DNA from: Allostella vacuolata | GTDB taxonomy: Bacteria; Pseudomonadota; Alphaproteobacteria; ATCC43930; Allostellaceae | Direction: 5' to 3' | Length of the DNA: 64,000 nucleotides | Assembly (NCBI GenBank): GCA_006739055.1 | Contig: AP019702.1 | Coordinates: 2,939,388-3,003,387 of the forward strand | Part shown: positions 1 to 9,231 of the stretch, piece after piece | Position numbering within the stretch: the stretch's first letter is position 1 | Layout: every line of letters starts with the position of its first letter | Notes under the pieces: model-generated | Seen by the model: the letters and a program-made list of their open reading frames with translations, nothing else | What the model was told of the DNA's origin: nothing | Databases searched by the model: none | Program-made: the position numbers and the translations under genes

Positions 1-29
1 CACGGGATGCAAACGGATCGTCGAGGATC

Positions 30-1292
30 ATGGGCAAAAGCAGCAACAATGCGAAGCCGCTCGTCGCGGCCGGTCTGGCACTGGCAGTCGGCGCCTGCTC
101 CTGGTTCGGGGGCGAGGCACCGCCGCGCCGCGCCGGGGCGGAGACGAAGGAACCCAACCTGGCCAGCGTTCCGGCCAAGCCGCAACCGGTGCTGACGGCA
201 GACCAGCGCAAGGCCCTGACGCAGGACCTGGTGCGCGACCGCGAGAACGCCCGCTACACCAGCCAGGAATTCCGCATCGGCAGCGCGCCGGAGGCCGCCC
301 CCCCGCGCCCGGCACCGCCGCGGCCCGCCGCACCCCGCCCGTCGACGGCGCCCGTCCAACCGGCTCCGGCGGCGCCCGCCCCGGCGGCGGTCGCCAACGT
401 CACCCAGACGCCGGCCGACCCCATCCCGCCCGCCGGAGAAGCCGCCACGCGCGAGGCCGAAGCCGAGGAGTCGCCCTGGTGGTGGCCGTTCGGCGGCCGC
501 TCGAGCACCCCGGCCCGTCCCCCGGCAGCGCCGCCGCCCGCCGCGAGCGCCGGCCCGACGGTCACCGCCACGCCCGAGAACATGCAGGCTGCCCCGGGCG
601 TCATGCCGGTGACCGGCAAGGCCCTTCCGCAGCCCGAGCAGGGGACGGACCTGCCGGCGCCGATCGCCATGGCGCCGGTCCCGCCGACTCCGCCGCCCGG
701 TTCCGGCGTGGCCCTGCCGCTCGGCTCCGCCGCCAGCCCGCCGCCGCCGCGCGGTGCGCTGCCGCCCGCCCTGCCGGCGCCCAGCGTCGCGGCGCCGCCG
801 ACCTCGGCACCCCTGGCGTCGACCATTCCGGTGCCGCCGCCCGTCGATGCGGGCGACCCGGCCCGCATGCAGCCCGACGCGATCGGGGCGGCACCGCCGC
901 CGCCGCCCGCCCTGGCGGCCGTGCCCTCGGCGCCGCCGCCCCGGGTCGCATCCGCGTCCGCGCCCGGCGTCAGCCGCCTGGTCGCCCAGGTGGAGTTCGC
1001 CGAGACCGGCGCCACCCTGCCGGACAGCGGCAAGGCGGCGCTGGAAGAGGTGGAGCGGCTCCATCGCGAGCGGGCCGGCCGGGTCCGCGTCGTCGCCCTG
1101 ACGCCGCGCGGCGGGGCCTCGGTCGCGGGCGATGCCATGCTCGCCGCCGCGGCGGCCGCGACCGAGCGGGGCAACGCGGTGAAGCGCGAACTCGTCCGCC
1201 TCGGCGTGCCGGAGGGCGACATCGTCGTCTCGACGGCGCCGGCCGGGACCGGGCGCGATCTGCGCCGGGTCGACACCTACCTCGACAACTGA
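30..1292 (+). CDS. Proline/alanine-rich lipoprotein with degenerate OmpA-like C-terminus
   Basis: 420 aa. The N-terminus is a lipoprotein signal: a basic start, a hydrophobic stretch and a lipobox (LAVGAC) with the cysteine at about residue 23, so it should be lipid-anchored in the envelope. Residues about 90-310 are low-complexity Pro/Ala, probably an extended periplasmic spacer. The last 100 residues (from VEFAETGATLPDSG) have the alternating strand/helix pattern and the 'increment a counter, compute an angle-like name' layout seen in OmpA/MotB peptidoglycan-binding domains, but the key Asp/Arg motif is not clear. Start chosen for the GAGGA sequence just upstream. Precise function is unknown; a cell-wall or envelope role is inference. 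Confidence 0.7.
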   Translation: MGKSSNNAKPLVAAGLALAVGACSWFGGEAPPRRAGAETKEPNLASVPAKPQPVLTADQRKALTQDLVRDRENARYTSQEFRIGSAPEAAPPRPAPPRPAAPRPSTAPVQPAPAAPAPAAVANVTQTPADPIPPAGEAATREAEAEESPWWWPFGGRSSTPARPPAAPPPAASAGPTVTATPENMQAAPGVMPVTGKALPQPEQGTDLPAPIAMAPVPPTPPPGSGVALPLGSAASPPPPRGALPPALPAPSVAAPPTSAPLASTIPVPPPVDAGDPARMQPDAIGAAPPPPPALAAVPSAPPPRVASASAPGVSRLVAQVEFAETGATLPDSGKAALEEVERLHRERAGRVRVVALTPRGGASVAGDAMLAAAAAATERGNAVKRELVRLGVPEGDIVVSTAPAGTGRDLRRVDTYLDN

Positions 1293-1486
1293 GCCGGGCC
1301 CGGTCGATGCGTGCGGGGCGCCGGTCGGGCCGCCTCGCCGGCTGCCGCGTCCATGGGGCGCGGCCGCGACGCCCCGTCCGCTCCACGGACTGACCCCTTC
1401 CACCGAGAGTCGTTCCAGGCGATGCAACGCAACCTTTCCCTCCGCCCGCCGTTGCCCGGCCGGCCAATGATCGACGGATCCCGTCC

Positions 1487-2779
1487 ATGAGCGAAACCCT
1501 GCGCGTCGGCGTGGCCGGCATCGGAACCGTCGGCGCCGGCACCCTGCGGCTGCTGGAGACCCACGCCGACCGCATCGCCGAGCGGGCCGGCCGGCGCATC
1601 GTCGTCACCGCCGTATCGGCGCGCGACCGCCGCCGCGACCGCGGCATCGACCTGACCGGGGTGCGCTGGTACCAGGACGCAGCCGCGCTGGCCGCCGACC
1701 CCGAGGTCGACGTGGTGGTGGAACTGATCGGCGGCTCCGAAGGGGTGGCCCGGGCCCTGGTCGAGGCGGCGATCGCCGCCGGCAAGCCGGTGGTCACCGC
1801 CAACAAGGCGCTGTTGGCGATCCATGGCACCCAGCTCGCGCGGGCGGCCGAGGCGGCCGGCGTGCCGATCGCCTTCGAGGCGGCGGTCGCGGGCGGCATC
1901 CCGGTCATCAAGGGCCTGCGCGAGAGCCTGGCCGGGAACGCGCTCAGCCGCGTCTACGGCATCCTCAACGGCACCTGCAACTACATCCTGACGACCATGC
2001 GCCGCGAGCAGCGCGAGTTCGGCGAGGTCCTGGCCGAGGCGCAGCGCCTGGGCTATGCGGAGGCCGACCCCAGCTTCGACGTGGACGGGATCGACACCGC
2101 CCACAAGCTGGCGGTGCTGACCGCGACCGCCTTCGGCACCGAGGTCGACTTCGCCGGCGTGCATGTGGAGGGCATCCGCCACGTCTCCGCCCTCGATATC
2201 GCCTATGCCGACGAGCTCGGCTTCCGCATCAAGCTGCTCGGCATCGCGCGCCGCACCGACCATGGCATCGAGCAGCGGGTGCATCCCTGCATGGTGCCGG
2301 TGCGGACCCCGATCGCCCATGTCGAAGGGGTGTTCAACGCGGTCGTGGCAGAGGGTGATTTCGTCGGCCGGGTGGTGATGGAAGGCCGCGGCGCCGGCGC
2401 GGGGCCGACCGCATCGGCGGTGGTCGCCGACCTGATCGACGTCGCGCGGAACCGCTCCGTGCCGACCTTCGGGCGCCCGGCCGCCCTGCTGGCGCCGGCC
2501 GAGCCGGCACCGATGGAGCGTCACCGGGGTTGCTACTATATCCGCCTGATGGTGGTCGACCGGCCGGGGGTGATCGCCGACGTGACGGCGGCGCTGCGGG
2601 ACGAGGAAGTATCGATGGAGAGCATGCTGCAGCGCGGCCGCGCGCCGGGCGAGGCGGTGGCCGTCGTGCTGACCACGCATGAGACGGAAGAGGCGCGGAT
2701 GCGCCGCGCACTGGCGCGGGTGGGCGCCCTCGGCACGGTTCTGGAGCCGCCGAGGACCATCCGCATCGAGGACCTGTGA
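1487..2779 (+). CDS. hom: Homoserine dehydrogenase
   Basis: 430 aa, the usual length for the monofunctional enzyme. It reduces aspartate semialdehyde to homoserine, the branch point to threonine and methionine. The Rossmann motif GIGTVG lies near residue 11. The substrate-site lysine is in VTANKALLA (about residue 105), the family signature is ILNGTCNYILTTM (about 162), and EADPSFDVDGIDTAHKLAVL follows. A C-terminal ACT domain from about residue 348 (YYIRLMVVDRPGVIADVTAA) indicates allosteric control, usually by threonine. It is followed 12 bases later by glpX and then recJ, a gene order common in alphaproteobacteria. Confidence 0.96.
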   Translation: MSETLRVGVAGIGTVGAGTLRLLETHADRIAERAGRRIVVTAVSARDRRRDRGIDLTGVRWYQDAAALAADPEVDVVVELIGGSEGVARALVEAAIAAGKPVVTANKALLAIHGTQLARAAEAAGVPIAFEAAVAGGIPVIKGLRESLAGNALSRVYGILNGTCNYILTTMRREQREFGEVLAEAQRLGYAEADPSFDVDGIDTAHKLAVLTATAFGTEVDFAGVHVEGIRHVSALDIAYADELGFRIKLLGIARRTDHGIEQRVHPCMVPVRTPIAHVEGVFNAVVAEGDFVGRVVMEGRGAGAGPTASAVVADLIDVARNRSVPTFGRPAALLAPAEPAPMERHRGCYYIRLMVVDRPGVIADVTAALRDEEVSMESMLQRGRAPGEAVAVVLTTHETEEARMRRALARVGALGTVLEPPRTIRIEDL

Positions 2780-2791
2780 GGGAGGACGGTA

Positions 2792-3775
2792 ATGGCGAGC
2801 GATAAGTCCGGCACCATGGCGCGCAACCTGGCGCTGGAAGTCGTCCGGGTGACGGAAGCGGCGGCCCTGTCGGCCTCGCGCCTGATGGGGCGCGGCGACG
2901 AGAAGATGGCCGACCAGGCGGCGGTGGACGCGATGCGCCGGGCGCTGAACGCGCTGGCGATCGACGGCACCGTGGTGATCGGCGAGGGCGAGCGCGACGA
3001 GGCGCCGATGCTCTACATCGGCGAGAAGGTCGGGACCGGCAAGGGACCGAAGATCGACATCGCGCTCGACCCGCTGGAGGGCACCACGATCACCGCCAAG
3101 GGCGGGCCGAACGCGCTGGCCGTGATCGCCATGGCGGAGGCGGGCGGGTTCCTCAACGCCCCCGACGTCTACATGGACAAGATCGCCGTCGGCGGCGGCC
3201 TGCCCGAGGGCGTGGTCGACATCGACAATTCGCCGGCCGAGAACCTGAAGGCGCTGGCCAAGGCGAAGAAGGGCGAGGTCGGCGACCTGGTGGTCTGCAT
3301 CCTCGACCGTCCCCGTCATGCCGAGCTGATCGCCCGGGTGCGCGAGGCCGGGGCCCGGATCATGCTGATCTCCGACGGCGACGTCAGCGGCGTCATCGCC
3401 ACGGCCCAGCCGGAGAGCGGGGTCGACATCTACATCGGCTCCGGCGGGGCGCCGGAAGGCGTGCTGGCCGCGGCCGCCCTGCGCAGCATCGGCGGGCAGA
3501 TGCAGGGCCGGCTGCTGTTCCGCAACGACGACGAGCGCGGCCGCGCCAAGCGCATGGGCATCACCGACTTCAGCCGCAAGTACGGGCTGCTCGACCTCGC
3601 CAGCGGCGACGTCATGTTCGCGGCCACCGGCGTCACGACGGGCGCCATGCTGCGCGGGGTCCGGCGGTTCGGCGGCGGCGCCATCACCCATTCGATGGTG
3701 ATGCGCTCGAAGACCGGCACGGTCCGCTACATCGAGGCGCACCACAATTTCGACGTGAAGCCGATGGAGTTCTGA
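2792..3775 (+). CDS. glpX: Class II fructose-1,6-bisphosphatase
   Basis: 327 aa. Hydrolyses fructose 1,6-bisphosphate to fructose 6-phosphate in gluconeogenesis or the Calvin cycle. Class II markers are IGEGERDEAPMLYIGEKVG (about residues 68-86) and the metal/phosphate motif DPLEGTT (about 97). The gene starts 12 bases after hom behind a strong GGGAGGA ribosome site and ends 7 bases before recJ, so the three are probably one transcript. Some members also act on sedoheptulose 1,7-bisphosphate; the sequence does not decide this. Confidence 0.95.
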   Translation: MASDKSGTMARNLALEVVRVTEAAALSASRLMGRGDEKMADQAAVDAMRRALNALAIDGTVVIGEGERDEAPMLYIGEKVGTGKGPKIDIALDPLEGTTITAKGGPNALAVIAMAEAGGFLNAPDVYMDKIAVGGGLPEGVVDIDNSPAENLKALAKAKKGEVGDLVVCILDRPRHAELIARVREAGARIMLISDGDVSGVIATAQPESGVDIYIGSGGAPEGVLAAAALRSIGGQMQGRLLFRNDDERGRAKRMGITDFSRKYGLLDLASGDVMFAATGVTTGAMLRGVRRFGGGAITHSMVMRSKTGTVRYIEAHHNFDVKPMEF

Positions 3776-3782
3776 GATCGCC

Positions 3783-5561
3783 ATGGATGGCGCGGCCCCG
3801 ACCCCGGCGGTGCTGGGGGTCGAGCGGTCCTTCACGGGCCGGCGATGGCGCTCGCGCCTGGCCGACGACCGCCCGGCCTATGCCCTGGCCGACCGCTTCC
3901 AGCTGCCGGAGGTGGTCGCCCGGGTGCTGGTCGCGCGCGGCATCGGCGCCGACCAGGCCCAGCGCTTCCTGGCCCCGACGCTGCGCGACCACCTGCCGGA
4001 CCCGAGCCACCTCCTGGGCATGGACGCGGCCGCCGAGCGGCTGGCCCAGGCGGTGCGCGCGGGCGAGGGCATCGCCGTATTCGGCGACTACGACGTCGAC
4101 GGGGCCACCTCGAGCGCGCTCCTGGTGCGCTTCTTCCGCGCCGCGGGCGCCGAGGTGCGGGTCTATATCCCCGACCGCATGACCGAGGGCTACGGCCCCA
4201 ACATCCCGGCGATGCTGCAGCTGCGCCGGGAGGGGGCGGGGGTGGCGATCACCGTCGACTGCGGCACCACGGCCTTCGCCCCGCTGGCGGCGGCGCGCGA
4301 GGCCGGTCTCGACGTCGTGGTCATCGACCACCATGTGGCGGAGCCGGCGCTGCCGGCGGCGGTCGCCGTGGTCAATCCCAACCGCCTCGACCAGGTGACG
4401 GAGCATCGCGCCCTGGCGGCGGTGGGCGTCGCCTTCCTGCTGGCGATCGCCATCAACCGCACGCTGCGCGCGGCCGGCTGGTGGCGGCAGCGGCCGGAGC
4501 CGGACCTGCTCGGCCTGCTCGACCTGGTGGCGCTCGGCACGGTCTGCGACGTGATGCCGCTGACCGGCCTCAACCGCGCGCTGGTCGCCCAGGGGCTGAA
4601 GGTGATGGCGCGCCGCGCCAACCTCGGCATGGCGGCGCTGGCCGACGTGGCCCGGCTCGACGAGCGGCCCCAGGCGTTCCATCTGGGCTATGTGCTGGGC
4701 CCGCGGGTCAATGCCGGCGGCCGGGTCGGGCGGGCCGACCTCGGGACCCGGCTGCTCTCGACCGAGGACCCGGCGGAGGCGGCCGCCATCGCCGCCGAGC
4801 TCGACCGCTTCAACGAGGAGCGGCGGCGCATCGAGGGCGAGGTGCTGGCGGCGGCGACGGCGCTGGTGGAGCAGGGGGCGCTCGACCCGGTGCTGGCGGT
4901 GGGCGACGTCGGCTGGCACCCCGGCGTCATCGGCATCGTCGCCAGCCGGCTCAAGGACCGCTTCGACCGCCCGGCCATGGTCTTCGCCATCGCCGACGGG
5001 GTGGCCAAGGGCTCCGGCCGCTCGATCCCGGGCTTCGACCTGGGGGCGGCGGTGATCGCCGCGCGCCAGGCGGGCATCCTGACCCTGGGCGGCGGCCATG
5101 CGATGGCGGCCGGCTTCACCCTGCCGGCCGCCGCCATCGCCGAGTTCGGGGCCTTCCTGTGCGAGCGGTTCGGCGCCTGCGGCGCCAGCGCCGGCCGGGT
5201 GGCGGAGATGGGGATCGACGGCAGCCTGGCCCTGTCGGCGCTGGATGCGGCCCTGGTGGCGCGCCTGGACGCGCTCGGGCCCTATGGCGCGGGCATGTCG
5301 GAGCCGCGCTTCGCGCTGGGCCACCTCAAGGTGGTGCGCGCCGACCTGGCCGGGCAGAACCATGTCCGCTGCATCTTCCAGGCGAACTCGGGCGAGCGCA
5401 TCAAGGGCATCGCGTTCCGGGCGATGGACGGCGAACTGGGGCCGGCGCTGATCGCCGCCCGCGGCCGCACGGTGCACGTCGCGGGCCGGATCTCCATCGA
5501 CAACTGGAACGGCGGCGAGGCGGTGCAGATCCGCATCGACGACGCCGCGCCAGCCCTCTGA
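3783..5561 (+). CDS. recJ: Single-stranded-DNA-specific exonuclease RecJ
   Basis: 592 aa. A 5'-3' exonuclease on single-stranded DNA used in recombinational and mismatch repair. The DHH-family metal motifs are visible: DYDVDGATSS (about residue 102), TVDCGTT, and VVIDHHVAEP (about 180). The DHHA1 domain carries GGGHAMAAGF (about 438), and the C-terminal 100 residues match the OB-fold (SIDNWNGGEAVQIRIDD). Start codon lies 7 bases after glpX, supporting cotranscription. Confidence 0.95.
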   Translation: MDGAAPTPAVLGVERSFTGRRWRSRLADDRPAYALADRFQLPEVVARVLVARGIGADQAQRFLAPTLRDHLPDPSHLLGMDAAAERLAQAVRAGEGIAVFGDYDVDGATSSALLVRFFRAAGAEVRVYIPDRMTEGYGPNIPAMLQLRREGAGVAITVDCGTTAFAPLAAAREAGLDVVVIDHHVAEPALPAAVAVVNPNRLDQVTEHRALAAVGVAFLLAIAINRTLRAAGWWRQRPEPDLLGLLDLVALGTVCDVMPLTGLNRALVAQGLKVMARRANLGMAALADVARLDERPQAFHLGYVLGPRVNAGGRVGRADLGTRLLSTEDPAEAAAIAAELDRFNEERRRIEGEVLAAATALVEQGALDPVLAVGDVGWHPGVIGIVASRLKDRFDRPAMVFAIADGVAKGSGRSIPGFDLGAAVIAARQAGILTLGGGHAMAAGFTLPAAAIAEFGAFLCERFGACGASAGRVAEMGIDGSLALSALDAALVARLDALGPYGAGMSEPRFALGHLKVVRADLAGQNHVRCIFQANSGERIKGIAFRAMDGELGPALIAARGRTVHVAGRISIDNWNGGEAVQIRIDDAAPAL

Positions 5562-5605
5562 CGTCTGCCGGCGGTCTCGGCGGCCGGTCGGCGTATATCC
5601 GGCGC

Positions 5606-5827
5606 TCAGCGCTGCCAGATGGGCTTGCCGGTCTCCGCGGAGGCCTGGGCCCGGGTGATGCCGATGTCGCGCAGCATGCGGTCGTCGAGGTCGGCCAGCG
5701 CGCGGCGCTCGCTCAAGCGGCCGTGCCAGGCGGCCAGCAGGCTCATCAGGGCGGCGGCGAGAACCTGGAGGGAGGCAGCCCGGCCATTGGCGCGGACCTG
5801 GTCGAGATGCATGGGAAGGGTCGTCAT
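5606..5827 (-). CDS. DUF1127 small protein
   Basis: 73 aa. The C-terminal half carries the DUF1127 (YjiS-like) signature RALADLDDRMLRDIGITR preceded by a short helical segment. In other alphaproteobacteria such small Arg-rich proteins bind RNA and affect phosphate or stress physiology; whether this copy does is unknown. The ATG at 5827 is preferred over one 12 bases upstream because GGAG sits six bases before it. Confidence 0.8.
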   Translation of the reverse strand: MTTLPMHLDQVRANGRAASLQVLAAALMSLLAAWHGRLSERRALADLDDRMLRDIGITRAQASAETGKPIWQR

Positions 5828-5940
5828 GTCCGGCTCCATCGGGACGGCGTTGCCTGATGCCGATGGGTCGCGGGCCGTCGGCCGGCGGTTCAGCCGGACG
5901 CGGTTTCAGTTGTTTCAGTCGCTTGCGCGCAGTTCAGAGC

Positions 5941-5969
5941 TTGATTTGTCGGCCCCGCCCCGGTAGGTG
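5941..5969 (+). promoter_or_regulatory. Possible sigma-70 promoter for tRNA-Glu
   Basis: TTGATT (5941-5946) and TAGGTG (5964-5969) are separated by 17 bases, with the -10 hexamer 24 bases before the tRNA. The -10 match is weak, so this is tentative. Confidence 0.3.
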
Positions 5970-5993
5970 GATGCCGTCGCGAGCGCCACCGAC

Positions 5994-6069
5994 GTCCCCA
6001 TCGTCTAGAGGCCTAGGACACCGCCCTTTCACGGCGGTAACAGGGGTTCGAATCCCCTTGGGGACGCCA
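5994..6069 (+). tRNA. tRNA-Glu (anticodon TTC)
   Basis: 76 bases including an encoded CCA. The acceptor stem pairs GTCCCCA with TGGGGAC, the anticodon stem is CCGCC/GGCGG around a CTTTCAC loop with anticodon TTC, and the T arm contains GGTTCGAATCC. Confidence 0.97.
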
Positions 6070-6350
6070 TCTCCGGTCTGGTTCGACGGAACTGGAGGCT
6101 TGGACGTTTGCGCCGGGCCAATCGGTGACAGCGGAGTGCGGCAGCTTCCGCCGCAATCCGTGACGAGATCCCGCCGGCGAGGCTGTTCCGCTTCCAGGTG
6201 GCCCCGAGCCCGTCGCGGGCCGTGGACGCGACGCCTGGCTCTCGAGGCGCGCCTTCCGCTCCCTGCGACGGCATCCTCGACCATTGTCGCCGTGCCCGGA
6301 ACAGGCTCGCCGCCCCTTCGCGCCATTCGTTGCGCGGCAGCTGTCTCACA

Positions 6351-7097
6351 TCACCGCGACATCAGGGCGAACACACCCCAGCCGAGGTATTCACGGCCGT
6401 ATCTGGCGTAGCGTTCGGGCGCCAGGGTCAGTTCGGCGCGAATGTCCTTCGCGAGTTCATCGTCCGGGTTCGTTTCGAGCCACCGGCGCATCGTGAGCCA
6501 CTTGGCTGCCTCGTACCTGTCCCAGCTGTCCTGATCTGCCAGGACCATCTCCACGACGTCGCAGCCGAGGCCGCCGAAGGACGCGAGCCGTTCCGGAAGC
6601 AAGAGAAAGTCCGAGATGAAGCGCGCGCCGCACCCCCGGGCGACCTCTTCTGTCGGGGGCGATTGCCGCCAGTACGGCTCACCGACGAGCATGATCCCTC
6701 CGGAGCGGAGACTCCGGGCCAGAAGCTCGATGGTGCCGGCTACTCCCCCGCCGATCCAGGTGGCGCCGACGCAGGCTGCCACGCCAACCTTGTCTTCGGC
6801 GACGTAGCCGGCAGCGTCTCCGTGGATGAACTCCACCCGATCGGCGACGCCCAGTTCGTCGGCGCGCAGCCTCGCCTGTTCGGTGAACAACTGGCTCAGG
6901 TCGATGCCGGTGCCGCTGATTCCGTGATCGCGCGCCCAGGTACACAGCATCTCGCCCGAGCCGCTGCCGAGGTCGAGCACCCGTGTCCCCGGCTCCAGAC
7001 GCAGCGCCGCGCCGAGAGTGGCAAGTTTTTCGGGCGTGAATGGATCGTGGATGCGATGAGCGCTTTCAGTAATGTTGAATATCCGGGGAATGTCCAT
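6351..7097 (-). CDS. SAM-dependent methyltransferase (class I)
   Basis: 248 aa. Motif I of the class I fold is VLDLGSGSGEMLC (about residue 39), followed by the acidic ribose-binding end of strand 2 (GTGIDLSQL) and GDAAGYV. The C-terminal half lacks recognisable substrate motifs, so the substrate is unknown; small-molecule methylation is likely. The start is set at MDIPRIFN because the open frame upstream of it is low-complexity and unlike protein. The gene stands alone between tRNA-Glu and the reverse-strand binding-protein cluster. Confidence 0.75.
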   Translation of the reverse strand: MDIPRIFNITESAHRIHDPFTPEKLATLGAALRLEPGTRVLDLGSGSGEMLCTWARDHGISGTGIDLSQLFTEQARLRADELGVADRVEFIHGDAAGYVAEDKVGVAACVGATWIGGGVAGTIELLARSLRSGGIMLVGEPYWRQSPPTEEVARGCGARFISDFLLLPERLASFGGLGCDVVEMVLADQDSWDRYEAAKWLTMRRWLETNPDDELAKDIRAELTLAPERYARYGREYLGWGVFALMSR

Positions 7098-7350
7098 TGG
7101 AGAAATGTCTTTCCATGCATGGGCGCGGCGCCGCGGTTCCGCGTAAAGGGCGTGCGTACTCAAGGGATATGTCCAGCGCCTGCTGGAGGAGCAGGCCACG
7201 GGGAGGAGCCGATGCTCCAAGGGAAGTGCCGAACTGGATTCCATCCGGGTGTGGGTGGCCCCAGGGGAACCGGGTGGCGGCCGGAGGGGGATGATGGGGC
7301 TCTGGCCCCCCCTTGCGTCTTCCACCGCCGGCGTCGCCCGCCCCCCGCCC

Positions 7351-8397
7351 TCAGCGCATCGGCGGCGCGTACTGCAGCCCACCCTGGTTCCACAGCAGGT
7401 TCAGGCCGCGCCGGATGCCGAGCGGGGCGATGTTGCGCTCCCAGACCTCGCGGTAGTTGCCGACCTGTGCCACCAGGCGCGCCGCCCAGTCGGCATCGAG
7501 CCCGAGCATCGCGCCGGACGACCCGACCCGGCCCAGCAGCCGCTGCACCTCCAGCCTGGTGGTCCCGAGGTCGGCCTCGCTGCGCGCGCGCAGCTCCCGC
7601 ACGGTTCCGCTGTCGACGTTCAGTTCCTCGGCGGCCAGCATCGCGAAATGGGTCCAGCGGACGATGTTGAAGAAGCGCCAGTCGCCGCGACGCACGACGA
7701 TGCTGAGCGGTTCCTTCGAGATGATCTCGCCCAGCAGCACGAACTCGTCCGCCCGGCTGCCCAGCGACCGGCGGAACCCGGCCAGTACGCTCTGGTCGCT
7801 GGTCAGGGCATCGCAGAACCCGGCGAGGAAGGCCGCCTGGGCCGTCGCCAGGTCGGGGGTCGGCACGATCGTCAGCCGCAGGCGCATGGCCCGGGCATAG
7901 TCGACCGCGTTCTGCTCGGTCGTGGTCGCGGTCTCGACGCAGACCTTGAGCCCGTCCATCTGCTGGACGCGGCGGATGCCGCGGTCGCCGCGGAGCATGA
8001 AGCTCTGCCCGTCATAGTAGATGACCGCCGCGAAGGCGACATCGTTGCCGGCCTCCCGTTCGAGGGTCCAGGTCGTGTTGCGGGGCAGCAGGTCGATCTC
8101 GCCCCGCTGCAGCGCATCCAGCCGGTGCTGGGTCGGCACGGGCACGTACCGGACCTTGTCCGGATCGCCCAGCACGACCGAGGCGACCGCCCGGCAGTAG
8201 TCCACCTCGAAACCCGTCCAGGCGCCCCGCGCGCTGCGTGTCGCAAAGCCGGGGGCGTCGGGGGTGACCCCGCAGGTCACCTCGCCCCTGGCGCGGATCG
8301 TGGCGACCGTGTCGCCGGGAGCCTGGGCTGAGGCCGGGACTGCGGCGGCGATGGCGAGAACCGCGCCGAACGCCGCGGCCAACAGAGGGATGTGCAT
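7351..8397 (-). CDS. Amino-acid ABC transporter substrate-binding protein (family 3), orphan
   Basis: 348 aa with a Sec signal peptide ending near ASAQA. The mature protein matches the AapJ/GltI type of family 3 solute-binding protein: RGEVTCGVTPDAPGFA at the first strand, then GFEVDYCRAVASVVLGD, and GEIDLLPRNTTWTLERE. It should bind a polar amino acid in the periplasm. No permease or ATPase gene lies nearby, so it either uses a distant transporter or acts as a sensor component. It is the last of four same-strand genes. Confidence 0.85.
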   Translation of the reverse strand: MHIPLLAAAFGAVLAIAAAVPASAQAPGDTVATIRARGEVTCGVTPDAPGFATRSARGAWTGFEVDYCRAVASVVLGDPDKVRYVPVPTQHRLDALQRGEIDLLPRNTTWTLEREAGNDVAFAAVIYYDGQSFMLRGDRGIRRVQQMDGLKVCVETATTTEQNAVDYARAMRLRLTIVPTPDLATAQAAFLAGFCDALTSDQSVLAGFRRSLGSRADEFVLLGEIISKEPLSIVVRRGDWRFFNIVRWTHFAMLAAEELNVDSGTVRELRARSEADLGTTRLEVQRLLGRVGSSGAMLGLDADWAARLVAQVGNYREVWERNIAPLGIRRGLNLLWNQGGLQYAPPMR

Positions 8398-8489
8398 GGG
8401 CGATATCCTTGTTCCAGGCCTGGACCTGCCGTGGCGGAAGCCGGTGACGATGCCGGACGCCGGGTGCGCCGCCGTCCGAGCCCTGCTGG

Positions 8490-9191
8490 TCAGTTCGGTG
8501 CGATGCGTGTGGGTGGCGGCTCGCTCTCGGCGCGAAGGGCGGGCATCCGCTCCAGCTTTCGGTTGAGACCGTCGATGCCGCGCATGATCCGCGCCGCGTC
8601 GAGGCTGAGCGGGGCGTCGACGGGGGCGATGACCAGCTTCACCTTCGGCAACGGTATCAGGTCGACCGCCACCTTCTCGACCGAGAAGCCCCGGATGTCG
8701 GACGCATCGAGCACCGAATGGACGATCAGGCGCTGGATCGCCGACAGCGGCCCCGGATTGCGCCGGGCATGCCGCACGAGGTGACGCTCGACGAACTCGC
8801 GGTCGGCTTCGGTGAGCTCGCGCGCCTGGGCGAAGGTCATCTGCAGGCCCGGCACGATGCCGATCTCGCTTTCGATCTCCTTGAGCTTGTAGCCCGCGAT
8901 GTCCATGAGCGTGCTGAAGTCGTCGCGCGTCCGGGCGCGGGCATGGTCCATCTCGGAGCTGCGCCTGGCATATTGCGAATGGTTCGGCCCGAGGCGGAAC
9001 AGGCTGAGGAAGTCCGACCATAGCCGTTCGGCCCGCTCGGGCAGGGAATCCGCGTCCGGCAGTTCCTGCAGCGGCACGATGACGACCCCGTTTGCGGGCC
9101 TCCCGCCCGCGGCGGGTGCCTGGGCGGCCACCGGCCCCGCCAGCAAGGCCGCGACCGGCAGGACGAACAGCATCGGCAGAAGGTGCTTCAT
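8490..9191 (-). CDS. Exported protein of unknown function
   Basis: 233 aa with a clear signal peptide (MKHLLPMLFVLPVAALL, cleavage near VAAQA). The mature part is mostly helical and charged and has no motif I recognise. It sits between two periplasmic binding proteins on the same strand, 40 bases after the upstream gene, so a periplasmic role connected to them is plausible but unproven. Confidence 0.6.
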   Translation of the reverse strand: MKHLLPMLFVLPVAALLAGPVAAQAPAAGGRPANGVVIVPLQELPDADSLPERAERLWSDFLSLFRLGPNHSQYARRSSEMDHARARTRDDFSTLMDIAGYKLKEIESEIGIVPGLQMTFAQARELTEADREFVERHLVRHARRNPGPLSAIQRLIVHSVLDASDIRGFSVEKVAVDLIPLPKVKLVIAPVDAPLSLDAARIMRGIDGLNRKLERMPALRAESEPPPTRIAPN

Positions 9192-9231
9192 GGCGCTTCT
9201 CCGCTGTGGTGCCAGGCTCGGTCCGGCGGCA

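Noticed and set aside
1277-3835. Long reverse open frame of 852 residues
   Set aside because: Antisense of hom and glpX; His/Asp/Arg-rich shadow of a high-GC gene pair.
6198-7670. Long forward open frame of 490 residues
   Set aside because: Antisense to the methyltransferase and binding-protein genes, with shadow composition.
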